Assembly: GCA_025094145.1 (NCBI GenBank)
Contig: JALLLS010000017.1
Span: forward strand, 1-64,000
Source: Spinellus fusiger
Taxonomy: Eukaryota > Mucoromycota > Mucoromycetes > Mucorales > Phycomycetaceae
Direction of reading: 5' to 3'
DNA length: 64,000 nucleotides
The position numbers and the translations under genes were made by a program. Below the pieces are notes generated by a model. The model did not search any database, was not told the origin of the DNA, and was given only the letters and a program-made list of their open reading frames with translations. Position 1 is the stretch's first letter; each line of letters opens with the position of its first letter. This document shows, piece by piece, positions 56,046 through 64,000 of the stretch.

Positions 56046-58001
56046 ATGAGGAGCAATTCTTTTCCTGTGGAGATTCTCGAGATAATTGCCCAGCATTTGG
56101 GATACTTGGACTATATCGAGTGTGTTCAAGTCAACACAACATGGACTATCTTATTCACACACCTCCTTTATAAGCATGTGCTGATAAAAACACAGAGACA
56201 GTTTAAGCTATTCTATAGAACACTGCTCCACACAGCCTCCTTCCAGAGCCAAGGACTTGGTTATCTCGTTGAACACTTGACTGTTGAGAGGACAGTTGGT
56301 TTCACCTGTCAGGAGCTTAATCGCCTAACAGAGTGCTGTCCAACTCTGCGCAGTATTGATTTTAACCCACACCTATGGCGCTATCTTCACAGTCCAAGCA
56401 AACTTAACACTCTGAAATACATCGAAAGACTCCCAGTGCTTAATAAAGAGCGTAATACTGTTCCTCTTATTAAAAAACTAGGCCATCAACTCACCCAGCT
56501 CCAACTAGAAGGAGTCATGCTGAGCAAGTGGCTTAAAGATCGTCGACTTGGATTTGTGCTGCATTTTGCACCCAACTTGAGGCGACTTGATCTTACAGGA
56601 GAAATGCTCATAATCAATGGCTGGAATTTTCATGGCCCCCATCTTACACTGGACGATATGGAACTGATTCATAGCACATGCCCACACATGGAGTATTTGA
56701 GACTATCCGTTGTACAATTACAATCTAGAGAATTAACAAAGAACACGGCATTCTTCCCTGCTAATGCAATGCGTATTCTTTACTTGCAAGATTCTTCACA
56801 AAGTCATTGGGAAACCATTAGTTATTTTGTTCATAAATATCCCCATTTAGAAGAGTTTTTCTGGACAGGATTCTTTCTTGGACACGCAGGCCATAGTGTA
56901 CCTCACTATCTGGACCCACAGAGCAATGAGAATCTGTACATGACCATGGCCCATCAATGGCATTGTCTTCGTTCCTTCATTGTCAGTGGTATACCAGAAA
57001 GAGTATGGCCAGGGAAACGCTTCTTTGAGGCACTTCAAAGTTCTGGTGTGTCTTTAACCACCCTAAAGTTGGATTTTCATAAAACTCCTGGAGATCGATT
57101 TGACGGCTACAGCAATTTTATGGCTCTACTGAACTCTTCACGAGACACTCTCAGAACATTGAGTTTCAAAGCATGGAGAGGTTCTCATCTTTCCAGCCTA
57201 TTATGCTTCTTAGGTCAATGTCAGCATCTTACGTCTCTTTCTATCTCTGGAGATACCATTAAAACCGTGTTTGAATTAGATTTGATATTAGATGCTTGTC
57301 CTCTTTTGAAATCCTTGTCTCTTTCTACTGGTAGATTGACACTATCAGGTGAATACCATGAGAAGAACTCTCCAGAAATCCATCATCACCTTTCTGAAAT
57401 CTCTATTCTGTATCTTATCTTGGATGTGCATGATATCACCTATCACTTGTCTCTTCGTTGTCCCCGTTTGTCCTCTCTGTTCATTTCCAATGTGGAGAAT
57501 GAACAAGTGTTTCCTGATTGTGCAGTAGAAATTAACATGCCAAACCACACATTTGACAGTCTTCAGATAAAGAACGTTCGTTGCAGTCGTCTTCATTCTG
57601 ACTATGAAAGAAGGACAAGTCCTGAAATTGCACTATTATCGCTATCACTATTGAAAAGACTGAATACTATTCTCAGACGAAGAGACTCTCCTGAAATAGG
57701 CTGGTATCGCCAAGAAGACAATGAAAAATCAGTTGAACAGAGCATGACTAGATGGTATTATGATTACAAGGAGTATTCTGATGAAGATCGTGGTGATGAT
57801 GCAAGACGGTTGTATCGATTGCCCCTCGATGAAGTATTTGAAGCCAGTGGCTATGGTATTTCATTAGAAACATGGGACCAACGATTTTGGGATGAGTCTA
57901 TCAAAGGCAAAAAACAATGGAGACAGAGTATTTCTCGAGGATTTATTTTTATTCGCTGTCAAGATGTTGTTCGCCTTTCCTTCAATGGTACATTTCTGTA
58001 G
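56046..58001 (+). CDS. F-box/LRR protein (651 aa, single exon)
   Basis: Intronless frame from ATG at 56046. The N-terminal FPVEILEIIAQHLGYLDYIE, VQVNTTWTILFTHLLYKHV (residues about 7-50) is an F-box, which binds Skp1 in an SCF ubiquitin ligase. Degenerate leucine-rich repeats follow (for example LTQLQLEGVM, LRRLDLTGEM, MEYLRLSVV, LRTLSFKAW, LTSLSISGD, LKSLSLSTGR), spaced 25-60 residues over about 120-510. They would form the substrate-binding solenoid. The C-terminal part (ETWDQRFWDESIKGKKQWRQ) is also seen in related fungal F-box proteins as far as I recall. The substrate is unknown. Such genes are numerous in Mucoromycota. Confidence 0.85.
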   Translation: MRSNSFPVEILEIIAQHLGYLDYIECVQVNTTWTILFTHLLYKHVLIKTQRQFKLFYRTLLHTASFQSQGLGYLVEHLTVERTVGFTCQELNRLTECCPTLRSIDFNPHLWRYLHSPSKLNTLKYIERLPVLNKERNTVPLIKKLGHQLTQLQLEGVMLSKWLKDRRLGFVLHFAPNLRRLDLTGEMLIINGWNFHGPHLTLDDMELIHSTCPHMEYLRLSVVQLQSRELTKNTAFFPANAMRILYLQDSSQSHWETISYFVHKYPHLEEFFWTGFFLGHAGHSVPHYLDPQSNENLYMTMAHQWHCLRSFIVSGIPERVWPGKRFFEALQSSGVSLTTLKLDFHKTPGDRFDGYSNFMALLNSSRDTLRTLSFKAWRGSHLSSLLCFLGQCQHLTSLSISGDTIKTVFELDLILDACPLLKSLSLSTGRLTLSGEYHEKNSPEIHHHLSEISILYLILDVHDITYHLSLRCPRLSSLFISNVENEQVFPDCAVEINMPNHTFDSLQIKNVRCSRLHSDYERRTSPEIALLSLSLLKRLNTILRRRDSPEIGWYRQEDNEKSVEQSMTRWYYDYKEYSDEDRGDDARRLYRLPLDEVFEASGYGISLETWDQRFWDESIKGKKQWRQSISRGFIFIRCQDVVRLSFNGTFL

Positions 58002-60385
58002 TCTGAGAATATTGCTCATCCTTTACAGCATGACTCTATGAATACTTACCTACCTACCTACCTGCATCTATTTACATTTACATTAATACCTACATTAATA
58101 CCTACATTAATATCTACATTTACATTTACATTTACATTTACGCACATAAATAAAATAATCAGATCATAGTTTTATAGACTATGACGACTATTTAATGACA
58201 GGATGAATGAAATAATAAAAGATATAAGCTACAGGCGAGTAATAAAATAGAGCCTAAACATTTGTACTAATATAATTTACTTTGCTTCGATTTCTCGCAA
58301 GACTTCATCTTTAATCTACAACACTATCCAACTCAAATGTAAGTTTAATTTGTTTCTTACCAGTCTACTCAGCAGTGCCCTATTTAAATTCCTATCAAGT
58401 GGCCACTTATATTTTTCTCTTTCAAACACTGCATGAACAGTGAATGCTATGCTGAGACTCGTTTTCCTTGTATAAATATATTCTTTTTCTTTTTCTTTTT
58501 CTTTTTCTTTTTCTTTTTCTTTTTCTTTTTGGTGTTGTGTGTGGCTCTATTTATTTCTCATTCTGTTTAGAACTATAGAAACTGAAGAAGTAAATGACCC
58601 TTAATGAGTATACTTTATTCAAGCTTGATCCTCGAGTTGATAGAATAGACAGGTAGGACTGTTTAATGTTCTATTATCATTTTAACTTGTTTACTCGAGT
58701 TTACAGCACTACTATAATATATCTATTGTATTACAAGAAAAGAAAAGAGAAATTACAATTGGGGTGAATAATAATAATATAATGTAGAATACTAGGTACC
58801 TCTGCTTAGTATTTTATGTTGATATGCATTACTATCAGGATTAGTAGCCAGTGAGATCGCTCAGACAATCACACCTACTAAAATGAAACATGAAACATAT
58901 TAACATTAAGGACTAGACTAGATTTGACTAGATCAGACTCGGATTATTCTCGTCTATGTTTATGTATAAACAAATGCAGTGATATCTACGAGTGTGTATG
59001 AGCCAATAAATAGAGATATAAGTAGATACATGTTCTAATGATCAAGTAAACAAGTGAGTAGGTAAGTATACATGTCAGTATGTGGCAATACCATTCAGAG
59101 GGATCAAAGGCCTTTACCAAACAAACGAGTTTCCTTCATTTATCCTATAAACGTAAATCTTACAGTCTCTTCATTACCGTCTTTGCTATAATTTGCCAAG
59201 AAGGGTATTTTATTTGATTTTCAATTTACAGAAAATTACACAAATTCCGAGGCTAATCCTATCCTGCAAAAGTCTAATGACAGCTACTCTCTGACGGTCT
59301 TATGCAAAAGTTAATGAAGACAAGTTACGCAAGAAATCTTGTCCATGTTGCCTGATCCACCCAACCTATAAAATATTACCGATAAAATAGGCAGAGGACA
59401 TAGAAACAAATAAAATAAGAATAGAAACATCTTGAAGTGTTTTGATTCAAGATTCCGAACATCAAAATTCACCATCTGCACTTTGGGGACTTGTAGTAGG
59501 TACCCTTCCTGTCTCTTTTAGTAGTATCTGTTCTGGTCATTCTCCTCCACTAGTCTTATCTATGAATGATTATCCTGTACTAAACAAGTAAAGGCTTTGG
59601 TCTATTTTAATGTTATTATTGAGGCCTCTGCCTAATGTAGATTTATTTTATATTTACACAACTATATAGATATTTATACATATAAAGTCATAGATAATGG
59701 AAATAAAAAATAAAAAAATAAATAATAATTGTAATAAAGGGACGGATATGAATATTCATTTTGGAGTGCGAAGGGATGGGAAACTTTATCGTGCCACGTC
59801 GGACTATAGAAGACAGAGACCAAGAAAGGAGTGCTTTTTTTTATATATATTTCTATCGAGATAGAATGAGTCATTTGAAATGTACACTGCGAGAGAAATC
59901 TATTGACTTGCGGTCTGTTATGTTGTTCGCTCACTTTCATAGGAATATCATTACCGTATTCTTCATTCAACTATTCTATTATTATTTCTACTGTGGAGTG
60001 ATAGTATGTTACTGTCTGGATATTCGTATGTGATGGGAGATTTTTTTTTCATTTTTATTCCATACTATCTGACTTAATAATAGTTCATTATTAGTGCAAA
60101 TGCAAGTAGGGCATGGTATCTTATAGCATAGTGCGTGTAACCGATGATATTAACATTATTATTATTAACATTATCATCTTTATTATAATGATTAAAAAGA
60201 ATGACTTATTTGTGAGAAAGTAAATTGCAGGTGCAAGTGGAACAGATAGGTGCATTAACATGAAAAACATTTTTTTCTTTTTCTTTTTCTTTTTTTAAAT
60301 CCTATTTACAATAAAGAAAAGAAAATCAAGCTTAGTCTATAACAAATGCACGGTATGAAAGATGGAAAAGAATCCCCGGCTTGGG
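58002..60385. other. no gene seen
   Basis: 2.4 kb between convergent genes, AT-rich. Repeats: TACC(T)/ACATTTACATT units at about 58048-58140 and a (CTTTTT)n tract at about 58487-58530. A short ORF at 59761-60033 looks accidental. Confidence 0.5.
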
Positions 60386-61211
60386 TTATTGGTAAGAATC
60401 ACTACGGCCAGGTCGAATACGGAGAGGCTTTGCAACCTGCTCAAGTACAGGTTCACGCACCATGGAAAAGATAGGAAGATCCATACTGCTGACACCAGCA
60501 CTTCCACACACCACAAATCCAAAGTGTTCAAAAAGCGGAACAGAGTCAGGGTTGGGGACCTCAACATAGACAGGACAGTGTGACTCATCTGCCTTGATAA
60601 GAACATGTTGCAAAAGTGCCTTTCCAAGACCCTTGCGCTGTTGGTGAGGAAGGACTCCAATAAATCCAATGGTAATGTATTCACGAGAGTCATCAGCAAT
60701 TACTCTACGTCTCATTTTGTTGCAGGTGGGTTGGAACTTCATAAATGCACGATGAGCAGAGGCCCAGCCAGTCAGTCGGGCTAGTTTAATTGTTCCCATA
60801 ATGCGTGGCCAAGAGTAGCCTTGGGGTTCATTGGACCATATCAGTACACCTTGACAGCCATCGACCTGGACAGCAAAATCTCGGCTATGAAGACTTGCAT
60901 TGTTGATTGTGTTTTTGAATAGAGTGTAGAGAAATTCATCGTGTTTAGAATGCTGAGTGCCCCGAGCACACCATCCCAATACTTCATTTGATGCATAGGC
61001 TTCTTTGAGGGTGTGAGAGGCCTCTTGGATAGCACCTGACAGCACAGTATTAGCAAGGCAGATCAACCTTTGGAATGGCTAATGTGTATTTACCTTTGAC
61101 TACGGGTCTTACGTTGATGTCATTTTCGTCTGCTCTAAGGGTGGGCTGGCGAGAGAGTATCTCGGTCTTGGTCTCAGTCTCAGTTTCGGGCAAGGGAATG
61201 GCAATTGGCAT
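60386..61211 (-). CDS. GNAT-family N-acetyltransferase
   Basis: Two exons (61094-61211 and 60386-61035, 58-nt intron) join in phase to 255 residues. The acetyl-CoA motif A is IGFIGVLPHQQRKGLGKALL (Q-x-x-G-x-G). VYVEVPNPDSVPLFEHFGFV is the motif B strand and helix, ending with the Y/F-G-F element typical of GNATs. The first 38 residues (PLPETETETKTEILSRQ) are likely disordered. Substrate unknown; the architecture resembles fungal cytosolic GNATs of small molecules. Start at MPIAIPLPE, which gives the only in-phase first exon. Confidence 0.88.
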
Positions 61212-62137
61212 TTGAGTGAAATTAAAGATAAACCTCGAGAATATAGTAAGATTGGCTTTTATAGTCTGTGAAAGAAAATAGTGTTAAAAATAGGTGGCAT
61301 GAGACAGTTCTGAGCACCCTGCTTAAGAAAGGAAAAACAAATGTGCGGATATTTAAATAGCAAAAGCGATGAATAAAATAGATTAAGTTGGCAGTAGGAC
61401 AAGAAAAAAAAAGTCGAGACTTGAACAATAAGCTTGTCTAACGGTCGATGAAAATGTGCTTCTATTCTTTCTATTTCTTCTTTGTTATTGTCATGGCAAT
61501 AAAAAGATAATAAAGGGTGAAGCACGGAAATTTTATTATCCAATCATCAACATGAATTAGAGGGATCTTCTTGCTCATTGCTATTTATACCTGTTCATCT
61601 ACCTTCTATAAACAGATACTACTGATGTTTAGATAAACACCTTTCTTTTTTGCTTTGCTTTGTTTACTGTAGGACAATCAATTTCTTATCAGAAACAAAA
61701 TAAGATCTCTCTCACTCTCTCACTCTCTCTCATAGAAATAGAAATAGAAATAGAAATAGAAATAGATATAAAATCTGTCCTGTCAACATCTCCACACATT
61801 TCTTCTTTTGTCATCTATCCTCAAACAAATGTATTCTCTCAGAAGCCCACTATATTAGAAAGAGACAGAGACAGAGAAATGTTGCTGAGGTCATAGATAG
61901 AGTACAATAGTAAACAATAATACTATAAATCTAATGCTGTTGATCCACAGTAGGAATTCAATACAACAATGTGTCAATAGGAAAATAGGAAAATAGAGAG
62001 GGAAAAAAGTCCATTGAACATTCCATTTCTCATCTTAATTGTATGGCAATGTCTCCCCCTTTTTCGGACAAGTTCCCATTCTCTGGATAATATACAAGTC
62101 ACATACAAGTCACTACCAATGGACCTGCAAGGAAGTG
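61212..62137. other. divergent intergenic region
   Basis: Holds the upstream regions of the GNAT and ankyrin/RCC1 genes. A 94-codon minus frame at 61259-61543 starts MDNKISVLHPLLSFYC; I cannot support it as a gene. Short repeats (CTCTCA and GAAATA) are near 61710-61765. Confidence 0.45.
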
Positions 62138-64000
62138 ATGCCTCTTCTGTCCTTTTGCTCTCTACAGTCATTGCCCTCTTTACAGCTATTGCCTATGGTT
62201 TCCGTTTTTAAAGCAGTCAAAGAGAACAATGTAGAAATAGTAAAATGTCTGATTGGAATGGCTACAGGCACTTTTCATGCGTCACCGCTTATTTCTAAAG
62301 AAGACCAACAATGGCTGCGGTCTCATATGAAAGCAGTAGGCAAAAAGCACTATAACCTCAACAAACGGTCCTATCGAGGAAGAACTGCACTTCACCTTGC
62401 AGCTGCTATGAATAGAAAAAAAATAGCCCAACTCTTAATAGAGTGTCCAATAGTCAATATCAACCTACAGGACGAAGAAAATGGCTGGACTCCCTTGCAT
62501 AAGTAGGTGCATTCTCCCTTTCCTTTTCCTATGGATGCTTATACCAAGTTAGGGCTCTGTATCTAGGGAATATAGAAGTAGCAATTCTTCTGTTGAATAG
62601 ATCTGACTGTGATATTAATTTAAAGGTAGGGCACAGAAGAAACCCAATGTGTCATTCATACCAGTCTCGACATAGGATTGGGAAGGCATGGAAGCATTTG
62701 AGCTCTTCAGCAAGACAATAAAAGACGCCTATCCCACCTATCGCCTGTTGGGACAGCCATCTGCACAAGAGATAGAGGATCATTCTTTGGATCCTGTGTT
62801 GACATCACAACGTATTCCATCCTCACCAAAGACAGGTGGCACTGATCTTTATACATGGGGTGTCAACACAAACTACATTCTTGGATTGCCTGATTCTGAT
62901 AATAGAGCACGGCCTGAACGTGTCCACTTGAATTTAGAGTCTCAAAAAACCCTGCAATGGATAGGTCGACCTTCTTATCTTATTCAGTCAGTTCATATGT
63001 CTAAATATCATATGGCAGTACTTACAAGTGAAGAGACGAATAACCTACTCTTGTGTGGATTTGGAAGAGGAGGTAGACTGGGGACTGGAAAAATAGCCGA
63101 TACTCAACTCTCTCTCCTCCCTATGCAATGGTCTGAACCTATTTCTAGTGTCGCCCTTGGCAAAGACCATACCATCGCTATAACAAAGAGTGGAAATGTC
63201 ATCAGTTTTGGAAGCAATCGCTATGGACAGCTGGGCTATGAAGTGGAGGCAGTGAAAGACGAGAGTCCAATGCAACTTTGGCCACGTAAAGTACAGGCTG
63301 CTGCTCTCAAGCGACAGCCTATCATTGGAGCGACAGCCTCTAACGTTCATTCTGTTGTTTACACTCGTAATGAAGTCTATACATTTGGATACAATCAAGG
63401 GCAACTTGGCTACCCGTGCTTTAGTGATGATGCCTGTCAAATGATGCCAAAGAGAGTAGGGTTTGGTGAGGAGGTTGTATCGCAGGTAGTGGCTACTGAA
63501 CATGCTACTGCTATCTTGCTTCAATCCCACAATGTCATTCTACTCTGCAATTATGGACAGCAAAGACTCATCTTTCCTATGCACCGATTTCCCTTGGATA
63601 GACAAGTCTCTTCACCTGTGCGCAGCTCCATTATCAGGATATTAGGCAGTGGGGGCTGTTTTATGGGGGCCATCACCAGTACAGGAGATGTATTTCTTTG
63701 GACATGCCAGTCTAATGCAGGGGCAAAACGTCAAAATGAAGCCTCAGAGATGGGGCCCCGTCAAAAATCAAAACAGAATGCAGCAGTGTCTGTCAGTGTA
63801 CCTAAAAGGGTTTGGATAGCTAATAAAGCACACCTGGAAGCACAGCAAGCAAGCATTGGTCAGGATGGAGAAGTGATTTTATCTACAAGGTCTGGGGAGG
63901 TTTTCATTGGCACTCCCATGAGTTCTAACAAGGGATCCGACTACAAATTCAGCAAAGTGCCATCCCTTCAACGTTGTGTCGGTGTGTGTGCTAGTCCAAG
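62138..64000 (+). CDS. IBtk-like ankyrin/RCC1 (BTB) protein, 3' end outside window
   Basis: Exons: 62138-62502, 62553-62625 and 62676 to beyond 64000; joins are in phase. Residues about 20-170 hold ankyrin repeats (GRTALHLAAAMNRKKIAQLL, NGWTPLHK then ALYLGNIEVAILLLNR). RCC1 repeats follow: DLYTWGVNTNYILGLP, NLLLCGFGRGGRLGTG, VISFGSNRYGQLGYE and VYTFGYNQGQLGY, one per roughly 60 residues. Ankyrins followed by an RCC1 propeller is the order in inhibitor of Bruton tyrosine kinase (IBtk), which ends in BTB domains and acts as a Cullin-3 adaptor; those domains would lie past 64000. The start could be the ATG at 62138 or 62195; the first is preferred because it is in frame and upstream. Confidence 0.85.

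Noticed and set aside
59674..60033. Overlapping short ORFs on both strands in the gap before the GNAT gene
   Set aside because: Low-complexity AT-rich frames without splice continuation or family features.

Overview
The window is eukaryotic nuclear DNA, most likely from an early-diverging filamentous fungus of the Mucoromycota. The evidence is AT-rich intergenic DNA, many short phase-consistent spliceosomal introns (about 40-150 nt, mostly GTAAGT...AG), fungal-type host genes, a long F-box/LRR protein, and a dense load of Ty3/gypsy chromovirus and LINE retroelements. The species is not identified.

Region 1 (1 to about 22.4 kb) is a nested graveyard of retroelements around three tRNA genes: Lys-UUU, Pro-UGG on the minus strand, and Asn-GUU. 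I recognise three LTR families, X, Y and Z, all starting TGTTG and carrying a TATAAATA box. There is one broken chromovirus (gag, protease, RT, RNase H, integrase, chromodomain-like tail), a second gypsy-type element with a strong primer-binding site and a gag fragment, two LINE elements (A and B) with inactivated ORF2, and a truncated HTH transposase. Each tRNA gene has retroelement DNA immediately upstream. The U3 part of the X LTRs carries an array of short palindromes whose arms covary, which is the most unusual repeat structure I found.

Region 2 (23.2 to 33 kb) holds an ASCC2/Cue3-like ribosome-quality-control factor (-), a GNL3/Nug1-type nucleolar GTPase (+, N-terminal exon not found), a small ORF and a TRF4/PAPD5-type non-canonical poly(A) polymerase (-). 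A gene-free 3.8 kb stretch follows.

Region 3 (36.8 to 52.6 kb) runs as follows: a 10-exon DHA2-type MFS transporter (+), HEM3 (-) divergent from HAP5/NF-YC (+), a glyoxylate/hydroxypyruvate reductase (+), SFT2 (-) divergent from the rRNA methyltransferase MRM2 (+), a proline-rich hypothetical protein (-), and a 16-exon coiled-coil gene (-). The N-terminal half of that last protein looks like a degenerate kinesin motor. From 40.8 kb on the block is compact and contains several micro-exons and GC-AG introns.

Region 4 (52.6 to 64 kb) contains a 5'-truncated LINE fragment, an intronless F-box/LRR protein (+), a GNAT acetyltransferase (-) and the start of an IBtk-like ankyrin/RCC1 protein (+) that runs off the window. 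Host genes are housekeeping functions (translation quality control, ribosome assembly, RNA surveillance, haem synthesis, CCAAT transcription, Golgi traffic) and do not form one pathway. The one functional pairing suggested by layout is HEM3 with HAP5.
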